A stretch of 64,000 nt of DNA, from positions 25,326,908 to 25,390,907 of the forward strand of contig JARWKL010000002.1 of NCBI GenBank assembly GCA_029961685.1, in the 5' to 3' direction. This DNA comes from Aristolochia californica (Eukaryota > Streptophyta > Magnoliopsida > Piperales > Aristolochiaceae). Each line of letters opens with the position of its first letter. The first letter of the stretch is position 1. Under the pieces are notes generated by a model. That model was not told the origin of the DNA, did not search any database, and saw only the letters and a program-made list of their open reading frames with translations. Of this stretch, positions 55,097 through 62,927 are shown piece by piece. Both the position numbers and the translations under genes were made by a program.

Positions 55097-55274
55097 ACTG
55101 TTCATGTTCTGCATTTATAAATATGATCTCCACAGTAGTTGTTATCACTGTTCATGTTCCGCATCTATGTATTGATCTCCACAGTATTTGTTTTTACTGT
55201 TCCAAAGTTACTATTCAAAAGTACTGTTCATTTTTACTATTCACGGTTACTATTCATGTTTACTGTTCACTCGT
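55097..55274 (+). repeat. ACTGTTC/ACTATTC motif ladder in viral leader
   Basis: ACTGTTC occurs at 55,097, 55,147 and 55,196 within two copies of a roughly 50-bp unit (both with 'gatctccacagta'). From 55,196 the motif ACT(G/A)TTC then repeats at 55,210, 55,223, 55,236, 55,249 and 55,262, a nearly perfect 13-bp periodicity. It could be a minisatellite in the viral leader or a protein- or RNA-binding array; the function is unknown. Confidence 0.85.
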
Positions 55275-55791
55275 CAAAAAGAAATAGTATCAAAATAGTG
55301 CCAAATAGGACAGAAGCTAGAGACTTGGAATTATTCGGCTACACTCCGAGGTAGAAAACGAAAAGGAGCTGTGCTCTACCCTGCTGAAGCAGCCATGGAG
55401 CCGTAACGGTTAATAGGAACGGCTCGGGGCCCTCTGAAGACCATGAGGACCGCATCAACGGAATTGCCCACGTGGTGGTAAGCTGGCAGGAATAGGGTCA
55501 AACCCCGAAAAAGTTCTAGGTAGCAGAAGAAGTCATGTTGGGCCTACTAGATAGCTATGAACTAGACACAAACGAGTACATAACGGTGACATGTGGTAGG
55601 AATCAGGAAAGTAGCCTAATGGTAAACTGATAGGACAGACGAAGTGTGACTATAGGAATAGTATTGTGTGAGTCATTATTGTTTTCCACTGCCCGTAGAT
55701 GTCATCCACTGCCTGTACTCACGAGACTAGCAGGTACCAGTCCCTAGGATTCTTGTTCCGCTGCCCTGTTTCCCTAGGTTGTCTTCCGCTG

Positions 55792-55945
55792 TGTAAAAAT
55801 GGTATCAGAGCCGAGTATTAGACTTGGTTTTGTATGTGTCAAAAGAAGTCAAAGCTTATCTTTGATTCTTTCTGTTTAGGTATACATACTCCCAAACAGT
55901 TACGACCCATACTGGTCACATCCCAAGTAACATTTGTAAGTAACA
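55792..55945 (+). repeat. Shared leader segment around primer site 1 (pairs with 62,766-62,917)
   Basis: About 150 bp, starting 'gtgtaaaaatgg' and running through the primer site to 'catttgtaa', are nearly identical to 62,766-62,917. After it the two units encode different proteins. It also contains a pyrimidine-rich tract ending in 'tttag' followed by 'gtatac' (about 55,866-55,883), which resembles a 3' splice site. Confidence 0.85.
55800..55812 (+). promoter_or_regulatory. Primer-binding site for initiator tRNA-Met (copy 1)
   Basis: TGGTATCAGAGCC is complementary to the 3' end of plant initiator tRNA-Met, the primer for reverse transcription in Caulimoviridae. It lies at the end of a long leader and just upstream of the first coding ORFs, as in known members. 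Confidence 0.9.
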
Positions 55946-55969
55946 AAAGTACAAAACCAAAAGTCCATT

Positions 55970-56296
55970 ATGGAACGAAATAGGTCTAATCCAGAGATAA
56001 GACTTATCAACTATTCGCGACTGCGAGAGTATATCATGACCAGAAGGTATGATAATCAAATCGAATTCCAGAGGGTCTGGATTCGATAGTTAAAAGATCG
56101 ACTCGCACGAGTTCAAGCCAAACTCAAAGAGCTCGAAGAAAATCCATTAGTTGTAGATTATAACAACGAAGGAAGAAGAATAATCCGAGATGGACGATTC
56201 TTAGGACTCGGTCTAGTAGGATTAAAACAAGTTATCAAAGACCTGAAACACCAAATCAGGATTGAACAACTTGAACTTCTAGAATATGCTATCTAA
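55970..56296 (+). pseudogene. First small ORF after primer site 1, interrupted
   Basis: ATG at 55,970, 108 codons, TAA at 56,294-56,296; an in-frame TAG at codon 40 (56,087-56,089) breaks it. The protein is highly charged, with a probable coiled coil ('LARVQAKLKELEENP'), a Gly-rich 'RDGRFLGLGLVGL' segment and a helical end. It overlaps the next ORF by 11 nt. No family was recognised. Its place as the first ORF behind the leader, and the tight overlap with the following ORF, argue that the frame was real in the virus. Confidence 0.6.
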
Positions 56297-56591
56297 GCAT
56301 TTCTTAGAAGATTTGGTAATCATTCTGCAAAGAGAAATCTACCGAATGACCTATGAAGAAACCGTATCCCAACCTGTAGACACCGCTTCAACAGGAGAAG
56401 CCTCTACAAGTACATACGAAAAACCAGAAAAAACAAAATACTGGTATGTTGTCTTCATAGGAAGAGAAACAGGAATATATGACAGCTGGGAAGAAGCCCA
56501 AGCTCAAGTCATAGGATTTCCCGGAAATTCTCATAGAAAATTTCGGACAAAGGACAATGCTGAAAAAGCCTGGACAACATCCCGAAAATAG
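56286..56591 (+). CDS. Small ORF with viroplasmin/Cauli_VI-like domain
   Basis: Open for 101 codons from ATG at 56,286 to TAG at 56,589. Residues about 50-96 carry the pattern 'YVVFIGRETGIYDSWEEAQ', then a GFPG motif, 'KFRT' and 'AEKAW'. This is the signature of the Cauli_VI domain shared by caulimovirus inclusion-body/transactivator proteins and the N-terminal domain of cellular RNases H1. In the known viruses that have it, the domain sits in a much larger protein (about 400-600 residues) encoded downstream of pol; here it is alone, after a 50-residue Ser/Thr/Glu-rich start, and upstream of the coat gene. The next ORF starts directly at its stop (TAGATG). The domain may bind RNA-DNA hybrid or dsRNA by homology; a role in translation is inference. 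Confidence 0.75.
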   Translation: MLSKHFLEDLVIILQREIYRMTYEETVSQPVDTASTGEASTSTYEKPEKTKYWYVVFIGRETGIYDSWEEAQAQVIGFPGNSHRKFRTKDNAEKAWTTSRK

Positions 56592-58274
56592 ATGATCTAT
56601 CGGCAAAAACTTTTAGATCGTTTGCAATGAAAGAGAGAAGGTCTAGCCTTCACTCTCTTGCTAAGAAACATGCTTCAACCAGAAGATGATACTATCTTCG
56701 CCAGGGAAATGTACAATTTCCATTGGGAAAGGTATACGAATCGCATCCATCGATTTCGATGCAAGATCGACAAAATCAAACAAAAGTTAAACCTCCTAGC
56801 TTTGTAAAAATGAATGAGTTTTTCTATTTAATGGATATTGAAACTCCATTACCATTAGGCCTTCCTGACATCACCGGATGGCTTAAAAATCTAGTGTACT
56901 TTGCAACACCTTGCATAGCACCTAGAAGAAAGGATCCAGCACCACCTGCTTTTAGGATCGCTTCAAAAGCATCATCCTCCACCGATGATGAAGTTGACGC
57001 AGAATATAATACCTTCGGTTGTCAACCAATTTATTATGTTCAATAAGAAAAACCTTCTTCTAGTAAACAACAAGAGCAACACGACAGTGAACCAGAAGCC
57101 TGGGAATCTGATGAAGTTGCAGAAGAAAATACCTAGAAAACAGACTACTCTGCTAAAGACAAAAAGGCAGATGATCTTGGTAAAAGGTTTTGAATGCTTC
57201 GTGGTAGCGACCATTTTGAAGCAGAAACTTCAAGGGTACGAGATACCCACATGGAAGATAGCTTTCAAGATAACTTCCAAAACCGTACTGCGGTTCATCT
57301 GCAAGAATGAGAAAGTTTCTCCCACTCCAAAATATCCCTGGGAGGACAAAGGTATTCGACAAAATGCACAAATGTCGATCCTGCAAATGCTACTAAGGGA
57401 CACCAAACCATAGATAGCATAAACCCTTTTGGATTTTACCTCCACTTGGATTGCCCCAAGGATGGAGAAAAAGTCCTTAAAGATTGGGAAAGAAGCATGA
57501 GCAATGCTGCAAATATGCTTGAATCTTGGAACCAAGAATCAGCATTTAAATTCTTTACCCATGCTTTACAGGGTAATGTAGCTCTTTGGTGGGACAACCT
57601 TCCCGAAGACCAAAAATGAGCTAATACCTCCATATCGATAGCCAATATCTTGAAAGGATTAGTGGCTAAGATATCAAAGGAATTTCTAGGAATACATGCG
57701 ACCCTAGAAGCCTACAATGAGAGTACTAAACAAAGAAAACGTTTAGAAACTCTTCAGAAATTAAACAAGTTACAAATCTGTAACATTTGTTTTTATGAGA
57801 AGTATTATTGTGAGTTTGCAAGTTACTTCTATAAACTGCAAAAAGAAGATCAGAAACCTTATCTGTCTATCTTTTATGCAAAATTTCCAGAACCATTTGC
57901 ACATGTAGCAGAAAAAGACTACATTACAAAGTATTGGCAAAACAACCCAGAACTTGGTACTTTAACCATGGATATTTTCCTAAACATTGATACATTAGGA
58001 AGAAGACATAGATTTGTACAAGACATGTTGGCAAATCTTTGTGAAGCCCAAAAACAACAAAAGAAAAGTAGTAAGGCAAATAAACAAACATTATGTTGTT
58101 CAAACCAGAACAAAAATGTAGGAGCTTATGGTTGCAAAACCACCTCCCTTAAGCAACGAAAATATCCTAAGAAATTTCAACAGAAAAAATTTAGGATACA
58201 AAAAAGTTCTACAACAAGGTATACTCCTAAAAAAATATTTTTGGAAAAGAACAAATTCTGGCCCCACCACATCC
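56590..58274 (+). repeat. Right arm of large inverted repeat
   Basis: Counterpart of 52,831-54,694 in opposite orientation. It ends at the CCACATCC of 58,267-58,274, the point where the left arm meets the telomere-type motif. Relative to the left arm it has extra nonsense codons and a two-base deletion near 58,235, and lacks the second 71-codon ORF. Confidence 0.9.
56592..56807 (+). pseudogene. 71-codon viral ORF ('ORF b'), right copy, one stop
   Basis: It starts immediately after the TAG of the preceding ORF and ends with TAA at 56,805-56,807, again 72 codons including stop. TGA at codon 13 (56,628-56,630) interrupts it. It is similar throughout to the left copy at 54,479-54,694 ('KLLDRL' start, 'KLNLLAL' end). 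The coat-protein ATG follows two bases later, whereas in the left copy a second paralogous ORF lies in between. Confidence 0.65.
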
Positions 58275-58559
58275 AGTAAAGGGTCAAATGCATACTGCCC
58301 AAAGGGGAAAACCCCAAGCAAATGCAAAGGCTGGATATGCCAGAAAGAAGGACATTTCGCTAAAGATTGTGCAAATGATAAACAACAACGACGGTACAGT
58401 ACATACATGTTACTAGCCAAAGAAAATGGATTGGAACTTATCCATCACGATGACATCCAGTCAGAAGATGAAGTATATGAACTTCATCTCAAAACTGAGT
58501 ATTCCTCCTCTGAAAACTCAGAAAACATGTCAGACTCTTCAAGCTCCTTCTCTAAATGA
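56810..58559 (+). pseudogene. Caulimovirid coat-protein (gag-like) pseudogene, right copy
   Basis: The frame runs from ATG at 56,810 to a TGA at 58,557-58,559 that overlaps the pol ATG (ATGA), about 580 codons. In order it shows an N-terminal region, an acidic Ser/Glu-rich stretch, a gag-like segment with 'VALWWDNLPEDQK', and the capsid core with 'NICFYEKYYCEFASYF' and 'LSIFYAKFPEPF'. Then come a Lys/Arg-rich tail, a zinc-knuckle region (58,323-58,370), and an acidic Ser-rich end. Breaks: TAA 57,044, TAG 57,134, TGA 57,191, TGA 57,308, TGA 57,617 and a two-base deletion near 58,235 that causes a frameshift. The knuckle has C-x4-C-x4-H-x4-C spacing, with Gly where the usual first Cys of a CCHC knuckle is expected. 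Capsid assembly and RNA packaging are the known roles of the family. Confidence 0.88.
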
Positions 58560-60519
58560 GTATCCACATAAACGCAGAGCATGTTGCATCTGGAAATTCT
58601 TATATCACGGTCATGCTTAAAGTACCCGGATATATCAAATTCCATATACATGCTCTCGTAGATACAGGAAGTTCATATTGTCTAGCTAGACAAAATCTAC
58701 TTCCCATGGATCTATGGAAACCACTTGAAATACCACTTCAAGTAACAGTTGGCTCCGGAAAAACAATCTCTCTTCCGGCCGAAGCCCGCAACATTCATCT
58801 CGACATTGGAGGTGAAAAGTTTCTAATTCCAAAACTCATTAGTTTAGGATCAGACATAAATTCAGGACCAGATTTAGTCCTAGGCAATGAATGGCTCATG
58901 TTTCATGCCCCTGTAGAGCAAACACCAGCCTACTATAAATTTCGATGTCGCACTCGACGAGAAATCGATGTTTCACGCTGTATTTGTCTACTCAGTAAAA
59001 CCCACTGAAGCCTATGCATTTCTGGCAATGGAGCTGTCCTCCATCAGGTCTTCAAAAAACGCCTCAAGCGTGGTTATGAGATTCCTCCCTTAGAACCTCT
59101 GCTCCTCGCTGAGTCCTGTGAATCTGAACTTCAGCAACTTCTCGAATCCACTTGTTCTGAGAAACCCTTAGAATGGTGGCATAAACAAAAACCATATCCA
59201 GACCTCAAACTTCTTGATCCTGAAAAAGAAATCCGAGAAAAACCTATGGTTTATACTCCTTCTGATGTTGAAGAATTCTCAACACAGATAAATGATATGC
59301 TGGCTCAAGGTTTAATCCACGCAAGTCATTCTCCACATACATCTCCTGCTTTCCTGGTAAGGAATCACGCAGAGATAAAATGAGGTAAAGCTCGAATGGT
59401 CATTAACTATAAAAAGGTTAATGAAGCCACAAAAATGGATGGCTACTATCTTCCTAACAAAGAAAGATTAATAGCTGCCATAAGAGGAAAACAATGGTTT
59501 TCTAAATTTGATTGCAAATCTGGGTTTTGGCAAATACGTCTAACCGAAAGAGCTATTCCCCTAACTGCATTCAGTTGTCCTTCAAGACATTATGAGTGGC
59601 TTGTAATGCCCTTTGGGTTAAAACAAGCACCCAACATATTTCAAAGAAGAATGGATGATATCCTCAAACCATTCTTTAAATTTTGCTTAGTTTATGTTGA
59701 GGATATCCTAGTCTTTTCAGAAACCAAGGATCAACATAAAGAGCAATTACTGAAGGTCTTAAATGCCTTAAAAAACGCTGGGATAGCACTCAGCAAAAAG
59801 AAATCAGAGTTGTTTAAAACCAAGATAGATTTCTTAGGTCTAAACATCTCAAAAGGAGAAATCATTCTTCAAAATCATATTCTGGAAAAACTAGCTGCTT
59901 TTCCGAATGACATTGAAGATAAAAAACAACTTCAACGTTAGGATGCCTAACATATGCTGAACAATTCATACAGAATTTAGCAGAAATTAGGAAACCCCTT
60001 CAAAAGAAACTAAAGAAAGATGTCAAATGGGAATGGACACCCACTGATAGTCCTGAAGTAATCCGGATCAAACAAATGATGAAACACCTCCCGGTATTAA
60101 CTCTACCCGATCCAGATGCAAATCTGATTTTAGAAACTGACGCCACTGATCACACTTGGGCAACAGTGCTAAAATGCAAAATCAATGATTCTAAAAGAAT
60201 ATGCAAATATACATCAGGAACATTTTCATCTGCTGAAACAAACTATCATTCTTATGAAAAGGAAATTTTAGCAGTAAAGAATGGGATAAAAAAATTTTAA
60301 ATTTATCTCGCTCCCAAAGAATTTCTGATAAGAACTGACTGTAAAAATTTTGTCGGTTTTATGACAAGAAATTTAGAAGATTCACTTTGTCACGGTAGGT
60401 TACTCCGTTGGTAGCAATGGTTCTTTCAATTCTCTTTTACTATTGAACACATTAAAGGAGATAAAAACTATTTACCTGAGACTCTTACTCGAGAATTTTC
60501 TTGTGTTACAGACAGGTAA
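58556..60519 (+). pseudogene. Caulimovirid pol pseudogene: aspartic protease, reverse transcriptase, RNase H
   Basis: The frame opens at ATG 58,556, overlapping the coat stop, and the family pattern ends at TAA 60,517-60,519. The protease DTG is at residues 36-38 ('HALVDTGSSYC'), with a downstream 'LVLGNEWL'. RT motifs include 'RMVINYKKVNEATKMDGYYL', 'SKFDCKSGFWQI' and 'MPFGLKQAPNIFQ'. RNase H shows 'LETDATDHTW', 'YEKEILAV' and 'IRTDCKNF'. Breaks: TGA 59,006, TGA 59,381, a small deletion/frameshift at about 59,940, TAA 60,298 and TAG 60,412. The RT catalytic box reads YVED rather than YVDD (Glu codon 59,699-59,701), so it would be impaired even without stops. The last RNase H acidic position also appears as Glu ('LPETLTREF'). 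No integrase follows, which separates it from Ty3-type retrotransposons. Confidence 0.93.
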
Positions 60520-60520
60520 A

Positions 60521-61909
60521 ATGGATCCCCTCAGTAGCACCCTGACGGACCTATAAGCAGCAATTGCCACACTCACGGTATTGCTCTCAACCCTACAGTC
60601 ACTATTTGACAGTCTTTTAGTTCTTTCAGAACGAGGAGACATCCAAGAGAATTGTGCCCGTTAAGGGTTAAGTGGAGAAGTCTTACAACTCAAGGTTAAA
60701 GAATTAACCGAAGAGTTAAAAGAACTCACTCAACGGCATGAAATGCCAAGCTCCTCCGAGACTTCTACCGGATCTCCATCGCGAGAAAAGGAAGCCACAA
60801 CATCAGCTAATCAGCAGACGGATGACTTTAGTGTTTTGATAAACACAGGTCGACCCGGGATTTCTACCGGTCATGCCAGGCATGAGAAGGAAATCATAAC
60901 CCAATCTTCTCTGAAGATAGGGGAATCTGGGATTTCTACCTGCCAGTCAAGAGCTGGAAAGGAAACCTTAACGATTTCGTTGAAATCGGAATCAGGGACT
61001 TCTACCTGTCAGTCTAGAACTGTAAAGGAAGTATTAACGGATCCATCCCTGATGGAAATGGACTTGTCTAGGAATGAGAAATCATTCAAGACAAAATTGG
61101 TTACCCCGTCTGAGTTTACAAGGTTGAAAAGCCTAAATAAACCAGATAAAACTAGTTTTAATGAGTTTGAGTTTTTAAAGAAATTTAAACCTTTAAAACT
61201 TTCGGACATTATGTCTGAGGAACCCTCGCTATGCCCTCAAATGGTGGACAACGTTCGTTCAAAGATCGAATCCGATCATACTGTTCAATTCCAGAGATGG
61301 AATGAACAAATTGGACAAGGGATGAACACTCCCTTCTTCACCACTGAGCCCAACAACAATTGGAATCAAGTGAAGCTGAGTCATGAAATAGACTCAAAAT
61401 ATGCATCCATGCTTTATGCATATGGATTCATAAATCAAATGGTATTGCCCTCCACCGACTTATCAGTATTGGAGAAAATGCCAAAGGAAATTATGGAGGC
61501 TTGCAAAAGTTTCATCTCCATAACAAAGAGTAAAGGAATTCGACTTCATTTCGTTTCCTGTATTGCTGAAATTGTTACTGACACAAAGATGTTTCCAAGC
61601 ATTTCTGTCGTGACTATTGAAAGCATCAAAGAAGGTGACGCAAATATGGAATATGATCCCAGACATGTTCCAAAAGCCAAGCCTTGTCCAGAAGCAGTCT
61701 GGCCAACCAGACGTATCCACGGGCTCAAGAAGCTGATACAACTCATACAACAACTGATTCAGAAAAAGAGAAGCTTTGTCTACAAGACCTCCGTCCCACT
61801 AACGATCATCTCGAAAAGCTATAAAGAGACTCCGACAATCGTCCAGACCAGTCTCGAAGCTACGCTGAAGAATCTTCTTGGAGGAAATATACCCTTTAGC
61901 AAAACATGA
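60521..61909 (+). pseudogene. Unassigned viral ORF downstream of pol, about 460 codons, two stops
   Basis: ATG at 60,521, one base after the pol stop codon. In-frame TAA codons at 60,554 and 60,662 interrupt the beginning; from ATG 60,743 the frame is open for 388 codons. The start has a Leu-rich, coiled-coil character ('LKVKELTEELKELTQRHE'). Next comes a repetitive Ser/Thr/Lys/Glu region with three degenerate repeats of about 28 residues ('GISTGHARHEKE', 'GISTCQSRAGKE', 'GTSTCQSRTVKE'), then a better-ordered C-terminal part with no family I can name. By position it corresponds to the ORF downstream of pol in tungro- and caulimoviruses, but it lacks the Cauli_VI motif, which sits in the ORF at 56,286. 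The long open stretch in otherwise broken DNA is notable. Confidence 0.7.
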
Positions 61910-61999
61910 AAGGAAAGCTTCTGCCAGATGGCCCAGAAGACTTTTCCAAAGGAGCACACCTGTAAATTGTGCACAGAAAGGCAGCTATCCGAATGAGCA

Positions 62000-62071
62000 G
62001 TCAGCAGCCCCGTCAACCGACTAGTCAGCAGCCACGTCAACCGACTAGTCAGCAGCCAAGTCAGCAGACTA
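62000..62071 (+). repeat. Three tandem 24-bp repeats upstream of viral promoter
   Basis: Units start at 62,000, 62,024 and 62,048, each 'gtcagcagcc' followed by 14 more bases; the third is more diverged. They lie between the end of the last viral ORF and the TGACG elements. In one frame they spell an eight-residue SQQPRQPT repeat (within a 77-codon frame from 61,969), but I do not consider this frame a gene. Confidence 0.85.
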
Positions 62072-62117
62072 GGCCCACGACGAAAACAAAGTCAGGAAAG
62101 GCGGCTCAAAAGTCTGC

Positions 62118-62372
62118 AATGACGGCTACAAAAGTCATCAATGACGGCTACACCAAGTCAACAAAGATGGCGAAAAATGATTCCTGCACGTCATCATCAT
62201 GATGTCACAAGCAGAAAAGATATTTCTACCCCTGCTTTCGGCGCCGAAAGGTAATAATGCAAGGGTAAAAAAGACATGCCAAAAAGACAAAAGTTACCCT
62301 TTGTCTTTAAACACACACCTTTCAATCAAGGGTAAAGGTGGAAACGCTGAAAAATCTTCAGCTATAAATACG
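62118..62372 (+). promoter_or_regulatory. Putative pararetroviral promoter with TGACG elements and TATA box
   Basis: The 13-mer AATGACGGCTACA occurs at 62,118 and 62,140 (22-bp spacing), followed by ACGTCA at 62,188 and TGATGTCA at 62,200. These resemble the as-1-like TGACG elements that bind TGA/bZIP factors in caulimovirid promoters. TATAAATA lies at 62,363-62,370, in the context 'cttcagctataaatacgatg', with transcription expected to start about 25-35 bp downstream. Position after the last ORF and before the leader fits the single pregenomic promoter of the family. Confidence 0.7.
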
Positions 62373-62394
62373 ATGCTCCTCCAGAGGCTGAGAT

Positions 62395-62590
62395 CATCGA
62401 AAGTTGGAGCAACTCAAAAATAGATGAGCATTAGCATCCGAAGAAGAAGGCGATTTCCGGCGATCTTTCTCCGGCTAGTTCCTCAAGCATGGTATGTGCT
62501 TAACAGCCATAATGGCTGAGTAGAAAAGAGGGAACCAACCGGTGCCACGGTTGGTAACTTCGGGAGTTATGTAGATAAGTAATTTTTTTT
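62395..62590 (+). promoter_or_regulatory. 5' part of viral leader (copy 2)
   Basis: Starts at the expected transcription start. From about 62,455 it matches 54,856-54,990 in the same orientation, including the hairpin, and then stops in a T-run at about 62,590, where an inverted leader fragment begins. No ORF of note. Confidence 0.65.
62534..62555 (+). other. Leader RNA hairpin, copy 2
   Basis: ACCAACCG, loop GTGCCA, CGGTTGGT: a perfect 8-bp stem. Compared with copy 1 (54,938-54,961), one G-C pair is A-T here, both sides changed. Confidence 0.75.
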
Positions 62591-62766
62591 TTAACAACTA
62601 CTGTGGAAATCATATTTATAAATGCAGAACATGAACAGTAAAAACAATTACTGTAAGAATCACAATATTACAAACATGCGGAAATATAAAAAATATTGTC
62701 TAAAACAAAACATAAAATACATACCCTTAAAAAGGAAAAGAAAAAAAACTACTTATCTACATGTGT
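62590..62766 (-). repeat. Inverted fragment of the viral leader
   Basis: This stretch is the reverse complement of about 54,978-55,145. It is bounded by a roughly 20-bp inverted repeat: 'atgtagataagtaatttt' near 62,570 and 'aaaactacttatctacat' near 62,748. The middle of the leader seen at 55,147-55,785, including the 13-bp motif ladder, is missing from this copy. The arrangement looks like strand switching or foldback during replication or integration. Confidence 0.8.
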
Positions 62767-62917
62767 GTAAAAATGGTATCAGAGCCGAGTATTAGACTTG
62801 GTTTTGTATGTGTCAAAGAAGTCAAAACTTATCTTTGATTCTTTTCGTTTAGGTATACATACTCCCAAACAATTACGACCCATACCGGTCACATCCCAAG
62901 TAACATTTGTAAAGAAC
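62766..62917 (+). repeat. Shared leader segment around primer site 2
   Basis: Direct-repeat partner of 55,792-55,945. Identity ends at 'catttgtaa', after which the coding content differs completely from the first unit. Confidence 0.85.
62774..62786 (+). promoter_or_regulatory. Primer-binding site for initiator tRNA-Met (copy 2)
   Basis: TGGTATCAGAGCC, identical to the site at 55,800-55,812 and 6,974 bp from it. It marks the start of a second viral unit in the same orientation. Confidence 0.9.
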
Positions 62918-62927
62918 AAATGTACTA

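Larger units (their letters stand above)
54856..55799 (+). promoter_or_regulatory. Pararetroviral leader / intergenic region upstream of primer site 1
   Basis: About 940 bp without a long ORF leads into the primer-binding site at 55,800. The first 130 bp match 62,455-62,590, which lies just downstream of the viral TATA box there, so this is transcribed leader rather than promoter; the promoter for this copy is missing. It contains a short hairpin (54,938-54,961), a ladder of ACTGTTC/ACTATTC motifs (55,097-55,274), and a GC-richer stretch from about 55,330 with several short ATG frames. Long structured leaders with small ORFs are usual in Caulimoviridae. Confidence 0.75.

Noticed and set aside
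54905..55114. 69-codon minus-strand frame
   Set aside because: It lies in antisense of the viral leader and ends in the hairpin region; no conservation expected.
55114..55123. TTTATAAATA as a promoter TATA box
   Set aside because: It is nearly palindromic and lies within the transcribed leader; the TATA box at 62,363, behind TGACG elements and after the last ORF, is the better candidate.
55800..55812. Part of a tRNA gene
   Set aside because: Only 13 nt match the tRNA 3' end complement and no cloverleaf surrounds it; it is a primer-binding site.
56388..58420. Minus-strand open frames over the right viral coat region
   Set aside because: They are antisense shadows of the plus-strand coat and small ORFs, and mirror the plus-strand shadows of the inverted left arm.
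58556..60519. Ty3/gypsy retrotransposon as the source of the pol region
   Set aside because: No integrase domain follows RNase H, no long terminal repeats are present, and a 30K-type movement protein and tRNA-Met-primed leader point to Caulimoviridae.
61009..62040. Minus-strand frames opposite the downstream viral ORF
   Set aside because: Antisense to a 388-codon open plus-strand frame; no motif and no supporting start context.
61969..62202. 77-codon frame with an SQQPRQPT repeat
   Set aside because: It arises from the 24-bp DNA repeats in the promoter-proximal region and runs through the TGACG elements; no evidence for translation.
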